Source of the DNA: an uncultured Planctomycetaceae bacterium
Lineage (GTDB): Bacteria > Planctomycetota > Planctomycetia > Planctomycetales > Planctomycetaceae
Assembly: GCA_943787265.1 (NCBI GenBank)
Contig: CALSLT010000004.1
Coordinates: 186,001-250,000 of the forward strand
Reading direction: 5' to 3'
DNA: 64,000 nt
The position numbers were made by a program, and so were the translations under genes. Positions 45,117 through 54,178 of this stretch are shown here, piece by piece. Under the pieces are notes generated by a model. It searched no databases and was not told where the DNA came from. It worked only from the letters and a program-made list of their open reading frames with translations. The stretch's first letter is position 1; each line of letters begins with the position of its first letter.

Positions 45117-46532
45117 ATGCTGAGACACCTTCCGTCAGTCACTGACCTACTCGATCAACCGGCGATTCTTGAATTGTGCACTGGGCATGGGCGACAACTC
45201 GTCACGAAGTGGGTTCGCCAGGCAATCGACGAGAAGCGAGACGCTCTGCGAAAACAATTGCAGCACTCCCCGGCAGAAAACAGTGAGAAAGATGCGGCAG
45301 CCGTTAGGGACTTGCTAAGGATCGAACTGCTCGAAGCTGTCGCCCAAATTGCTCATGAATCTGACCTCGAACGAGTGCAGGGGATCATCAACGCGACCGG
45401 AATCGTCCTGCACACCGGCCTTGGTCGAGCACCATTGTCGGCCGGAGCGAAGCAGGCACTGCAAGACGCCGCCGGAGCGTGCAACGCCGAAGTCGACATC
45501 GCGACCGGTGACCGTCGTTACCGCGGGTACCAACTGAATTCGACACTTCAGTTACTAACAGGTTGCGATTCTTCCCTCATCGTCAACAACAACGCAGCCG
45601 CGACGTTGCTGACTCTTCAGGCGTTGGGAGCTGGTCGCGAAGTCATCATCTCGCGCGGCGAGCTGATCGAGATCGGAGGTTCTTTCCGATTGCCGGAAAT
45701 CTTCGAACTGAGCGGAGTCATCCTGCGTGAAGTCGGCACGACAAATCGCACCAGCCTGAAGGACTACGAGAACGCCATCGGCCCGGACACGGCCGCAATC
45801 ATGCACGTGCATCCGTCGAACTATCGGGTCGTCGGCTTCGCTTCAAAGCCGGACGAAGCCGACATGTTCGCTCTCGCGAAAAAGCATGGCATTATCGCCA
45901 TCGATGATATCGGCAGCGGAGCCCTGTTCGACACAAAGGAAGCTGGACTTCCTTACGAACCAACATTCCAGCACAGTATCGACGCGGGCGCTGACGTTGT
46001 GCTCGGCAGCGGCGACAAACTTCTCGGAGGCCCGCAGTGCGGAATCATCGTCGGCAACGACGAATGTGTCGCGAAGATTCGCCAACACCCGCTGGCTCGA
46101 GCCGTCCGGGTCGGCAAATTGACCCTGGCCGCTCTCGGCGCGACGCTCGACTCATACACGCGAGAAGAGTCACGCTCCGAGATTCCAACACAGGCGATGC
46201 TCTTTGCCACAACGGACGAATTGCAAAGTCGAGCAGAAGCCATCAAGCAGGACATTGCCGACGTCCCGGAATTACAGATCAGTATCCGTGACGACGTCGC
46301 TCAGGTTGGTGGTGGTTCGCTGCCGGCCGTCGAATTGCCAACCGTCGTGATCGCGTTGCAGCACACAAAACTTTCCGCCGACGAACTCGCTGTCCGACTC
46401 CGCACTGGCCGCATCGGCGTCTTCGTTCGAATTCAAAACGACGAAGTCATCCTCGACATCCGCAGCGTCCTGCCCGAAGACGATTCCCGTCTGGCTCTGG
46501 CCGTCCGCCTGATCCGCTCTGAAGACCGCTAG
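45117..46532 (+). CDS. selA: L-seryl-tRNA(Sec) selenium transferase
   Basis: 471-residue PLP enzyme that turns seryl-tRNA(Sec) into selenocysteinyl-tRNA(Sec) using selenophosphate. The N-terminal tRNA-binding part (LPSVTDLL, about 5-12) is present, so this is not one of the shorter SelA-like enzymes. Next come NATGIVLHTGLGRAPLS, VNNNAAATLLTLQALG and SRGELIEIGGSFRLPEI, then GTTNRT. The PLP lysine is K301 in GSGDKLLGGPQ. GGGSLPAVELP is near the end. The start is the ATG at 45117, overlapped by a 10-codon upstream frame (45091-45123). SelB and the Sec tRNA are not in the window. Confidence 0.96.
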   Translation: MLRHLPSVTDLLDQPAILELCTGHGRQLVTKWVRQAIDEKRDALRKQLQHSPAENSEKDAAAVRDLLRIELLEAVAQIAHESDLERVQGIINATGIVLHTGLGRAPLSAGAKQALQDAAGACNAEVDIATGDRRYRGYQLNSTLQLLTGCDSSLIVNNNAAATLLTLQALGAGREVIISRGELIEIGGSFRLPEIFELSGVILREVGTTNRTSLKDYENAIGPDTAAIMHVHPSNYRVVGFASKPDEADMFALAKKHGIIAIDDIGSGALFDTKEAGLPYEPTFQHSIDAGADVVLGSGDKLLGGPQCGIIVGNDECVAKIRQHPLARAVRVGKLTLAALGATLDSYTREESRSEIPTQAMLFATTDELQSRAEAIKQDIADVPELQISIRDDVAQVGGGSLPAVELPTVVIALQHTKLSADELAVRLRTGRIGVFVRIQNDEVILDIRSVLPEDDSRLALAVRLIRSEDR

Positions 46533-46868
46533 CTAGCGTCCGTCAAAGTCCGCATCCGTCCATCAGAGCAAGCTACTTGCCTCACAGGATGCCAACGAGG
46601 CAATCGTTAGCCCTCGCGATTCGCATTGCGGCATTTCTGAAGCTGCGCTATCGTGCGGCCCCCTCCGGGCACTCCGATGCCCAATCAACGAAGAACTGGC
46701 CCATCCGGGCTCCACGTCTGAGCCGTCCGGCTCAACAGAATTCTCACTCACAATTAAAGACTGGCCCATTCGCGCCGTGCATTCTTTGTGCGCGCTCGCG
46801 GGTTCGTGATTCGTCAGTTCACGAGCGGATTCTCTTCTCACCAACCCATTTCACATTCAGATCAAACA
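46533..46868 (+). other. Gap upstream of the oxidoreductase gene
   Basis: 336 bp without a convincing gene. A 14-base near-repeat (AACTGGCCCATCCG at about 46693 and GACTGGCCCATTCG at about 46762) is visible. It may contain a promoter; nothing else stands out. Confidence 0.35.
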
Positions 46869-47771
46869 ATGTTGCGGCTGGGTATCGTCGATCTCGATTC
46901 GTCGCACTCGGTCGAATTCTCGCGACGGTTTAACCATGCGGGAGTCGATCGTGAGCAATGGGTTGAAGGTGCGCAGATTGTAGCAGCCTGGTCCAGCGGT
47001 TCAGCGATGGCTCCGGAACGAATCCCCGGCTTTAAGGCTGAGTTGGAGGATATTGGCGTCGCCATCGTCGACAGCCATGAACAACTGATAGAACAAATCG
47101 ACGGAGTGTTGATCCTGTCTCTTTGTGGTGACTGCCACTTGGAAAGAGCTCGACCATTTCTGGAAGCAGACATTCCGACGTTTGTCGACAAACCGTTCGC
47201 GTGTTCGGTCAGCGACGCCGAAAAGATCATCGAACTCGCTCAACATAATCAAACAACTTTACTGAACAGCTCGGCTCTTCGATTCAGTCGAGAGGTCAAA
47301 GAATCTTCGCTACAGAATCAGCAACTCGGAAAGACAAACGGAGCAATCACCTACGGGCCGGCAAAGCGATCAGACGGAAACCCCGGCTTGTTTCACTACG
47401 GAATTCATTCAGTCGAACTGCTGTTCGAACTTCTGGGCAGCGGCTGCGAAACAGTTTCGACGACCTGGTCCGAAGAAGCGGAAGTCGTCACCGGTGTCTG
47501 GTCTGACGGTCGCATCGGAACGGTTCGTGGGAACCGGACGGGAGTTACTTCATACGGGTACGTGGCGTACTGCGAAGACGGCGTCGTGTCAGAAACGGTC
47601 TCGACAAGATTTGCCTATCGCAACCTGTGCCGCGAAATCGTTCGGACCTTTGAGTCAAAGCAACCATCTGTCACGCATGAATCCAACCTGGACGTTGTTC
47701 GGTTCGTGCTGGCATCACTGAAAAGCGAACAGTCCAACGGTCAGCCAGTTTCGCTGCGGGACATAACTTGA
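46869..47771 (+). CDS. Gfo/Idh/MocA-type oxidoreductase
   Basis: 300-residue NAD(P)-dependent dehydrogenase relative. A Rossmann start MLRLGIVDLDSSHSVEF is followed by the family's GVLILSLCGDCHLERARPFLEA and PTFVDKPFACSVSDAEKIIE with the conserved Lys-Pro. The HYGIHSVELLFELLG segment carries the expected active-site His. The usual Gly-rich G-x-G-x-x-G is replaced by V-D-L-D-S-S-H, an atypical coenzyme site. The substrate is probably a sugar or inositol derivative but is not known. The frame is open to 46788; the ATG at 46869 is preferred. Confidence 0.85.
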   Translation: MLRLGIVDLDSSHSVEFSRRFNHAGVDREQWVEGAQIVAAWSSGSAMAPERIPGFKAELEDIGVAIVDSHEQLIEQIDGVLILSLCGDCHLERARPFLEADIPTFVDKPFACSVSDAEKIIELAQHNQTTLLNSSALRFSREVKESSLQNQQLGKTNGAITYGPAKRSDGNPGLFHYGIHSVELLFELLGSGCETVSTTWSEEAEVVTGVWSDGRIGTVRGNRTGVTSYGYVAYCEDGVVSETVSTRFAYRNLCREIVRTFESKQPSVTHESNLDVVRFVLASLKSEQSNGQPVSLRDIT

Positions 47772-47809
47772 AGCAGGATGTTCTCCTGAGTTGAGAGCAA
47801 GGTTTTCTC

Positions 47810-48655
47810 ATGAAACGATCATCAGTCATTCTCGGTCTGATTCTGGCAGCCGTTGTCGGCTTGAATTCCGCCGCGTCGGCTCAACAGTTTCGCGTTTACA
47901 CGGAAGTCTCCGTGCCACCGCAGAACCCGGAACCGGGAAAAATGCAGGGCGAAGTCGTCGCTCGCAGCCTGACAATCTTTCATGCAGGCCGCGTGTTCGA
48001 CTGGCTGAAGACGGCAGGTGAAGTCACGATCTTCGAACCCGCTCATCAACGATTCGTCATTTTCAACGGTCGCAAGCTGATAAAAACAACCATCGATTTC
48101 AAAGAAATTGACCGGATGCTGGCATCAGCTCGGGACGAAACCAGCAACCACGCCGAACGGCTTCTCAACCGCGACGACCGAGACGCAAAAACCATTGCGA
48201 CATCATTACAGTTTCAGTTGAACCCCAAGTTCGAACATTCCTTCCAACAACAATCGCTGATGCTCGATCTGGACAGCCCCAAGCTTGAGTACCACGTCAA
48301 CTGCGGCACGACTCCGATTCCCGAGGCCGTCGAAGCGTACATGGAATACGCCGATTGGACCGCTAAGCTGAACCATGTCATGCACCCTCGCAGCCTGTAC
48401 CCCGCTCCGCGAATGAAGTTGAACGAGAGCCTGCGAAAGCACAAAGTGCTCCCTGTGAAAGTTCAGCTTCGTGTCGATTTTGACCAGCCGTTGCATCTGC
48501 AGGCTGATCATCGATTCGCGTGGCAACTGGAGAAAATCGACCGGCAGAGCATTCAGCACTGGGAGAACAAGGTCGGCGATCCGTCGTTCAAGAACCTGAC
48601 GTTTCGCGACTACCAGAAAGCAATTCTCAACGAGACCGCTCAGGCCGCACGCTGA
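47810..48655 (+). CDS. Exported protein of unknown function
   Basis: 281 residues with a clear signal peptide (KRSSVILGLILAAVVGLNSA, cut near ASA). The mature protein starts QQFRVYTEVSVPPQ and is followed by a mixed alpha/beta region with HAGRVFDWL and HQRFVIFNGRKL. No enzyme motif is recognised, and there are no cysteine pairs. It probably acts in the periplasm or is secreted. The ATG start is 38 bp after the oxidoreductase stop, so they could share a transcript. Confidence 0.85.
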   Translation: MKRSSVILGLILAAVVGLNSAASAQQFRVYTEVSVPPQNPEPGKMQGEVVARSLTIFHAGRVFDWLKTAGEVTIFEPAHQRFVIFNGRKLIKTTIDFKEIDRMLASARDETSNHAERLLNRDDRDAKTIATSLQFQLNPKFEHSFQQQSLMLDLDSPKLEYHVNCGTTPIPEAVEAYMEYADWTAKLNHVMHPRSLYPAPRMKLNESLRKHKVLPVKVQLRVDFDQPLHLQADHRFAWQLEKIDRQSIQHWENKVGDPSFKNLTFRDYQKAILNETAQAAR

Positions 48656-48788
48656 GCCTTACTGCCGAGCTGACCTCAGACTCCGTTGCATCTTGCCGAC
48701 AGATTTCGAGCGACGTAAGCTGGTCGATCAGTATCGCATCGGAAGATCGGCGTTGGCCGATCTCGTGTGATACGTTCTGGAGTCGCCC

Positions 48789-49478
48789 ATGCTGAACCTT
48801 ATCGGAACCCTTTTTCGCGCTGAGCCGCAATGCCAGGCGAGATTCCGAATTGCAGCAGCCGTTTGCGTAACGACCCTGCTTGCAGTTTCCAATTCTGTAT
48901 CTGAGGGCGAAGACTCTTCCGCAGTATCAACCACTGTCGCGGAAGCAGTTCGAAAATCTCAACCAGAGTTGGAATCCGGCCCAAAGACTGGCTCGACGAT
49001 CAATCAGTTCTTTGTGCGCGCCGTAACGGGCCCCCATCGAAATCGATCCGTCTGCTACGTTTGCCGATACGGAAGCCGGCCGGTCGTGATGGTGCTTATC
49101 CAGAAGCCTGACCCGAAAATCGCCACTCTGCTGAAAGCGATCGATGCCGTCGTCGATGATAATCGTGTCAGCGGCTTGCGAAGTTTCGGAGTCCTCGTCA
49201 CTGACGAATCTGCTCGCGCCGTTCCGATTCTTCAGACGATGGCTTTTGACGAGCGGATCAGGATGCCGCTCACCGCAGCGACAACAGCGATTGCTGGATC
49301 GAGTTGTCATAACCTTCACGAAGATGCTGCCACGACCGTCATTCTGTATCGGAATCAGCAGGCCGTCAGGAACTATGCGTTTGCTGAAGGGACGATTGGC
49401 GAGCGTTCTCTTAAACCGCTGCTCGACGGTGTAAAGCGGCTGATTGACCCGACCGAAAAAACTGGCGTGAAGCCATGA
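48789..49478 (+). CDS. Exported protein with Cys-x-x-Cys segment
   Basis: 229 residues. An N-terminal hydrophobic stretch (about 19-35) may be a signal sequence. A conserved planctomycete domain (about 72-222) contains NRSVCYVCRYGSRPVVMVL, with C-Y-V-C at about 89-92, and ATTVILYRNQQAV near the end. The layout recalls a thioredoxin-like fold with a CxxC, but the active-site context differs, so redox activity is a guess. It overlaps the MoaD gene by four bases (ATGA), implying translational coupling. Confidence 0.82.
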   Translation: MLNLIGTLFRAEPQCQARFRIAAAVCVTTLLAVSNSVSEGEDSSAVSTTVAEAVRKSQPELESGPKTGSTINQFFVRAVTGPHRNRSVCYVCRYGSRPVVMVLIQKPDPKIATLLKAIDAVVDDNRVSGLRSFGVLVTDESARAVPILQTMAFDERIRMPLTAATTAIAGSSCHNLHEDAATTVILYRNQQAVRNYAFAEGTIGERSLKPLLDGVKRLIDPTEKTGVKP

Positions 49479-49738
49479 TTACAGTCTTCATTCCGCCGCA
49501 GTTCCGCGTCTTTGCCGACGGAACTGAGAGTGTGGGTGTCAAAGCGGCCTCGGTCCGCCAGGCCATCGAACGACTGGATGAACAGTTCCCCGGAATCGCG
49601 GATCGCCTGTGTCAGGACGACGAACTGCGTCCCGGCCTGAGCGTCTCGATCAGTGGCCGAGTCAGCGGGCTGGGTTTATTCCAGAAGGTTGCGGCCGGTG
49701 ACGAGATTCATTTTCTGCCAGCGATCGGCGGCGGCTGA
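49475..49738 (+). CDS. MoaD/ThiS-family sulfur carrier
   Basis: 87 residues, ubiquitin-like beta-grasp. It begins MITVFIPPQFRVFADG and ends FLPAIGGG, giving the terminal Gly-Gly that is thiocarboxylated in MoaD or ThiS. The ATG overlaps the preceding stop (ATGA). MoaD would serve molybdopterin synthase and ThiS the thiazole pathway; no moa or thi gene is adjacent, and the preceding exported protein does not fit either. The three-Gly end is unusual but is compatible with a Gly-Gly tail. Confidence 0.88.
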   Translation: MITVFIPPQFRVFADGTESVGVKAASVRQAIERLDEQFPGIADRLCQDDELRPGLSVSISGRVSGLGLFQKVAAGDEIHFLPAIGGG

Positions 49739-49770
49739 GAATTGACATAGCGGATTGAAGACTCAATGCG

Positions 49771-49808
49771 AAAAGGCCTCGCAGCCCAAAGGGATGCGAG
49801 GCCTTCTC
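49771..49808. terminator. Bidirectional hairpin after MoaD and TadE
   Basis: An 11-bp perfect stem (AAGGCCTCGCA with TGCGAGGCCTT) and an 11-base loop, with A-rich left and T-containing right flanks, lies between convergent genes. It can end transcripts from both sides. Confidence 0.75.
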
Positions 49809-49835
49809 AGTCTCTCTTCTCATACACAAGCTACG

Positions 49836-50279
49836 CTACTCGTGTCTCATTGAGCTTTGTGCCGTCAGGTTTTTCCCGTTGAGGTAACTCCCTGGCACAT
49901 AGCTGACTTTGTCGAACGGAACGGAAATGTGAACAGTCACCAGGTCTCGTGCCTGCGCGTTTCCGACCTGATCGTTGGGATCATCGTTTCCTGGTGCTGC
50001 CACGACGGTAATAGTCACCGTAACGTCGCTCGCTCCTACGTTGATCGAATCGTTCAGAAATTCTTCCACCCAGTCTTCGACATCCGTATTCGTCGACCCG
50101 TCAATAATTCCCAGTCGAGTTGCTTCGCGAGCCGCGTTGGTCACCATCTGGCTAACCATCATCGCTCGACCGAATTCGACAATCCCGAGAACGACCCCGA
50201 AGAAGATCGGAAGCACGAGAGCCATCTCAACGATTGCCGCCCCACGGCGGTCGTGGCGTCTGTTCATAAGCTGTTTCAT
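49836..50279 (-). CDS. TadE-like pilus assembly protein
   Basis: 147-residue pseudopilin-type protein. RRHDRRGAAIVEMALVLPIF is the TadE/TadF start, with the RRGAAIVEMAL motif and a membrane span (about 14-38). The remainder, about 110 residues, would lie outside the cytoplasm. The first upstream ATG (50312) is not favoured; the ATG at 50279 has GGAGG 8-13 bases before it. It lies downstream of a TadG-like VWA gene on the same strand, 202 bp away. The Tad secretion ATPase and secretin are not in view. Confidence 0.9.
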   Translation of the reverse strand: MKQLMNRRHDRRGAAIVEMALVLPIFFGVVLGIVEFGRAMMVSQMVTNAAREATRLGIIDGSTNTDVEDWVEEFLNDSINVGASDVTVTITVVAAPGNDDPNDQVGNAQARDLVTVHISVPFDKVSYVPGSYLNGKNLTAQSSMRHE

Positions 50280-50481
50280 AATTTGGTTCCTCCCGTCAGA
50301 ACCGTAGCTCATGAAATCTGCGACGTCGGAATCGTAGACTTCTGTAAGGATGATTTCTGATTCAGCTCTTTTGGTCCTGCGACGTTGCTGTAAATGTCAC
50401 GTCATGCGGCCCGACGACGTTCTGTAAGTGTTGCATTTTTGCATCATGAACGAGCCTGGCTAAGTAATCTTGACTCCTACA

Positions 50482-52245
50482 TTAGTAACTGGTCGGTAGA
50501 AGCTTGAGCGGACGATCTGCCGCAATGTCCTGGAAAACCTGCATGAGCTGGGCTTCGTACTCGGCGATCGTCCCGCCGCCCGGCACGATAAATCGTTTTC
50601 CGCCAGTAATCGTGGCGAGCTGCAGCATCAGGTTTTCGTCAGCTCCGAGCCCCAGGGCGATTGCCATGATTTTGATCTTTGAAGTCTTGCAAAGATTCGC
50701 CTGGTCGATCGCCCATTGCTCGGCATAGCCCGATGGGCGATTAGCAACCCCGTCGGTCATAAGCACGATGACTCGGTAGGCATCCTGTCGGCCATTGTTC
50801 TCAAGTTCTTCGCGAGCAACTTTGAGACCACCACCGATGTTCGTCATGTTGTCATAGTGAGCGGCCTGGCGATTTCGATAGAGCGGCTTGATCGAGGCTA
50901 TGTCGTGGGTGAGGCCGCTTTCCAGGTACGCTCCGTTGGAATTTGTGTGCGTGTAGATCGACAGCCCAACCTGGTCGTCAGCTTCGACCGCCGTGATATA
51001 GTCACATAACACGTCGGATGCGTTCTTGGCGGCCGTCAGTGGCTGAGTCGTGCAGACCGACAAACCGGTCGTCTGCGAATACTTTGGTTTCTGCTCGTTC
51101 CAGTAATTGATCAAACACTTCGTTCCAAACATCGCCCGATAGTTGGCTTCGTTAACGTCTCCGTCGTCGTTGACGTAGTCAACAAAGCTGGTCCATGATC
51201 CTGACGGGTGCGGATAGGTCACCGCGTCGAGACCGAGATATCCAACAATGTCGGCATCGTCAAATTCAAATCGTTCGCCAGCGTTGTCGCCTGAGATGGC
51301 AACGTTACTGCCGGACTCGACCCAGACGCGGCGAATTTTAGTGTTGTCCTGAAAGGTCCCGCTCGTTCCGGTGAGTCCATCGAATTCCAGAAACTCGCTG
51401 TTATTGTCCTGCAGAATGACTTTTTCGAGATCGATCGTCGACGTCACTTCGACTGAGTTGCGACGATACTCAACAGTGATATGCGGAATGTTGTTTCCAA
51501 CATCTTCCGGAACTCCGTCGACGGTCACGTAAGTCGGAGCGTACGGCATGTCGCCGTAGGCCGGTTCTCCGAGTTCCGTCCACATGGTGTCAATGGCCGT
51601 GTTGATTGTGGTGTGACCGAGCTCGTTGCTGCTCTTGAATTCGGTGTCGTCGTTCATCGATCCCGAATAGTCCAGCACTAGAACCATGTCCCGAGGCTGG
51701 TAGGTCGCAACCGAGCCAACTTTCATGATCACATCGTCATTGTCGATCGCCGGTGCAAAGAACAGAGGCAGCTTGCGATTTTCCATCTGCCCGGACGTCG
51801 CATTCCAGACGTCGTCCAGCCGACCGGTCACGCGAACAATATTGTACGGCACAGCCTTTGGGCCAAATTCGAACATGAACGTTGAGTTCCCTGAGTTCCA
51901 GTCACGTCGCCCCAGCTCGACATCAACACTCGGATCGAGCAGCAGGCCTGAATGATTACCAACCGGATTCAACCCGGCGATTTCAGTCGCTGCCGCTTTG
52001 ACGTTCGTTTCGACGACGCTCTGATCAATGTTCGGATTCAGCTCCATCGCTGCCGCAAGAGTTGCAGCATCAACGGCAGCCTGCAATTGCCCCTTGGCGA
52101 CGGCCAGATACCCGATGTCGATACTGAAAGCCGCGAAGCCCAGAGTCATCGTGATCACAAACGCCGAAAGCAGGATGATGTTCCCGCGTCTTGACTGTGA
52201 TTTGCTGATTCTGGCCATGAAGCCAGCCTTGATTGTGTGCATCAT
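50482..52245 (-). CDS. TadG-like protein with VWA domain
   Basis: 587 residues. The N-terminus RRGNIILLSAFVITMTLGFA is the TadE/TadG-type anchor motif (about 18-38), followed by a conserved block with QAAVDAATLAAA. A von Willebrand type A domain starts at about 188 with the MIDAS motif DYSGSMND and is completed by VLMTDGVANRPSG (about 492). Between these is an insertion of about 190 residues (about 205-395), unusual for VWA. The C-terminal rest is short. It is likely displayed through the Tad system and may bind ligands through a metal site. Two adjacent ATGs (52242 and 52245) follow AAGGGG. Confidence 0.92.
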   Translation of the reverse strand: MMHTIKAGFMARISKSQSRRGNIILLSAFVITMTLGFAAFSIDIGYLAVAKGQLQAAVDAATLAAAMELNPNIDQSVVETNVKAAATEIAGLNPVGNHSGLLLDPSVDVELGRRDWNSGNSTFMFEFGPKAVPYNIVRVTGRLDDVWNATSGQMENRKLPLFFAPAIDNDDVIMKVGSVATYQPRDMVLVLDYSGSMNDDTEFKSSNELGHTTINTAIDTMWTELGEPAYGDMPYAPTYVTVDGVPEDVGNNIPHITVEYRRNSVEVTSTIDLEKVILQDNNSEFLEFDGLTGTSGTFQDNTKIRRVWVESGSNVAISGDNAGERFEFDDADIVGYLGLDAVTYPHPSGSWTSFVDYVNDDGDVNEANYRAMFGTKCLINYWNEQKPKYSQTTGLSVCTTQPLTAAKNASDVLCDYITAVEADDQVGLSIYTHTNSNGAYLESGLTHDIASIKPLYRNRQAAHYDNMTNIGGGLKVAREELENNGRQDAYRVIVLMTDGVANRPSGYAEQWAIDQANLCKTSKIKIMAIALGLGADENLMLQLATITGGKRFIVPGGGTIAEYEAQLMQVFQDIAADRPLKLLPTSY

Positions 52246-52412
52246 CGTCGATCCCCTTGCGCCGTAATTTTGAATCCGGCAATTAGTCGATCACGCATCC
52301 ACTGCAGACAGCGACGCGAGCTTCGGTCGCCTGCTCCGTTTGTTTAAAAACTCTGATCTGCTACCTTCACCGGCTGCTTTCGACAGACGTGGAAGGCGAA
52401 TCAGGAACCGTC

Positions 52413-52751
52413 ATGCCCACCATCTTCACAAAGATCATCAACCGGGAAATTCCGGCCGACATCGTCTACGAAGACGACAAGGCTCTGGCGTTTCGAGATA
52501 TCAATTCTCAGGCCCCCACTCACGTGCTCGTCATTCCGAAAAGGGAGATCGCTTCGTTAAGCGAACTCGAAGACGGAGATGCCGAGCTGATGGGACACCT
52601 GTTTGTTGTTGTGCGTAAGGTCGCCGAGGATCTCGGTCTCGAGAACGGCTACCGAACGGTGATCAATTGCGGAACTGATGGGGGGCAAACGGTGGACCAC
52701 ATTCACATCCACTTACTCGGCGGCAGAGCACTTTCCTGGCCTCCGGGATAG
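52413..52751 (+). CDS. HIT-family protein
   Basis: 112-residue histidine-triad nucleotide hydrolase of the HINT/PKCI group. [20 protein letters not shown] opens the protein, [11 protein letters not shown] follows, and the histidine triad H-I-H-I-H occurs in [12 protein letters not shown]. It likely hydrolyses aminoacyl- or other nucleoside phosphoramidates. The frame is open for 8 more codons; the ATG at 52413 follows AGGA. It is divergent from the TadG-like gene. Confidence 0.95.
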   Translation: MPTIFTKIINREIPADIVYEDDKALAFRDINSQAPTHVLVIPKREIASLSELEDGDAELMGHLFVVVRKVAEDLGLENGYRTVINCGTDGGQTVDHIHIHLLGGRALSWPPG

Positions 52752-52941
52752 CGCAACCTGTTTGTAAGCGGCAACTTCCTGACTTCGAAGTAAACGTTCA
52801 ACAGTTTCGACATCACACCAGCGGTCGCAATTCGTGTTGCCATGCCGCATCATCGATGTTGCCTGAAATCACCATTGGGCAATCTCACTCGGCACATCGC
52901 CCACCTCGAAAAACCTTCCTGACATTGACGGAGTGACTTCT

Positions 52942-53961
52942 GTGAAAACCCGCCAGTTGGCCGTATCGGCGTCCGTAGTTCTCATGCTGGGAGCATTGCT
53001 CTCAGCCAACTTCCAGAAACAACCGGCTCCCGCCGCCGCGATGGCCGAAGCAGCCGACGCGTTCACCTCGACACTGACTGAAGCCCAGCTCGCGAAAACG
53101 TCGTTCGGATTCAGCGACGAAGAGCGTCTCAACTGGCACTACATCCCTCGCGAACGTAAGGGACTGCCGATCCGTGACCTCGAAGGAGACGCTCTGAAAA
53201 CCGGACTCGCCCTCTTGCGATCGGGACTGTCGGAAGTCGGTTACGACCAGGCTCTCAACGTCATGAGCCTCGAAGAGCTGCTCTACCTGCTGGAAGGTGG
53301 CACGCGAGAAGAACGTCGAGACAAGCGAGACCCAACGAAGTACTACATCAGCATTTTCGGCAAACCTGGCAACAAGGGTTCGTGGGCCTGGCGGATCGAA
53401 GGTCATCACCTTTCGCTCAACTACACAATCGTCGACGGTGAGCTCGTCTCAACGACTCCTGAATTCTTCGGAGCCAACCCCGGCTTCGTCGACGCTGGAC
53501 CGGGTCGGGAAATTCGCGTCCTCGGTGCAGAAGAAGACATCGCTCGTCAGATCCTGAAGCAGTGCTCGTCGGACCAGGTCAAGAACTGCTGGCTTTCGAA
53601 GGAAGCCCCGGACGACATCCGTAGCCGAGGCACAACTCAGCCAGACACCAGCGCCGCCGTCGGCCTGGCCGTCAAAGACATGTCCGCGGACCAGAAGAAG
53701 CTGATGGCTGACCTGCTGACTGAATACCTTCAGAACATGCCGGCAGATGTCGCTACCGAACGACGAAAGCAGATCAACGAAGCTGGTAAAGACAACATTC
53801 ACTTCGCCTGGTGGGGCGACAGCGAACGCAACGCTCGACACGCTTACCGCGTTCAGGGGCCGACGTTCCTGATCGAGTACAACAACACGCAGAACAGCGC
53901 CAACCATGTCCACGCCATCTGGCGAAACATCGACGGCGACTTCAACCTGCCCGCCAAATAG
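52942..53961 (+). CDS. DUF3500 family exported protein
   Basis: 339 residues. The first in-frame start is GTG at 52933, but the GTG at 52942 has GGAG 8 bases before it and begins a signal sequence (KTRQLAVSASVVLMLGALLS), so it is chosen. The DUF3500 domain occupies most of the rest, with FGFSDEERLNWHYIPRERKG near the start and GKPGNKGSWAWRIEGHHLSL (about 142-161). DNIHFAWWGDSER and QNSANHVHAIWRN with its conserved His pair occur near the end. The fold suggests a metalloenzyme of unknown reaction. A strong terminator follows. Confidence 0.93.
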   Translation: MKTRQLAVSASVVLMLGALLSANFQKQPAPAAAMAEAADAFTSTLTEAQLAKTSFGFSDEERLNWHYIPRERKGLPIRDLEGDALKTGLALLRSGLSEVGYDQALNVMSLEELLYLLEGGTREERRDKRDPTKYYISIFGKPGNKGSWAWRIEGHHLSLNYTIVDGELVSTTPEFFGANPGFVDAGPGREIRVLGAEEDIARQILKQCSSDQVKNCWLSKEAPDDIRSRGTTQPDTSAAVGLAVKDMSADQKKLMADLLTEYLQNMPADVATERRKQINEAGKDNIHFAWWGDSERNARHAYRVQGPTFLIEYNNTQNSANHVHAIWRNIDGDFNLPAK

Positions 53962-53992
53962 GCGAGCACTTACGTTAACAACACTTGCTTCT

Positions 53993-54037
53993 AAAAAACG
54001 CAGAGTCCGCTGAGCCTTCAGTGTGCTCTGCGTTTTT
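53993..54037 (+). terminator. Intrinsic terminator after DUF3500 gene
   Basis: AAAAAACGCAGAG and CTCTGCGTTTTT pair, with a 20-base loop, and the right arm ends in a T-run. It is about 30 bp after the stop. Confidence 0.8.
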
Positions 54038-54067
54038 GTTTGTCGATCAAGACACCCCCTGCATAAA

Positions 54068-54151
54068 ACCACGAATTACACAGATTAACACGGATGTCCG
54101 CATGAAGCATCCCGATCATCCACGTAAATCCGTGCTCATGCGTGGTTCGTG
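54068..54151. repeat. Imperfect inverted repeat, CACGAA type
   Basis: Left ACCACGAATTACACAG and right GCGTGGTTCGTG form imperfect inverted arms, each ending in a CGGAT/ATCCG element. A similar AACCACGAAA pair lies at 14143-14202, indicating a dispersed family. It is in the gap before the aminomutase-like gene; its right end lies about 30 bp before the start. Confidence 0.5.
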
Positions 54152-54178
54152 AATCCTTCTGCCCTGGAGTCCTCTGCT

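Noticed and set aside
46563-46868. Short frames on both strands upstream of the oxidoreductase
   Set aside because: Low-quality composition, no start signals or motifs.
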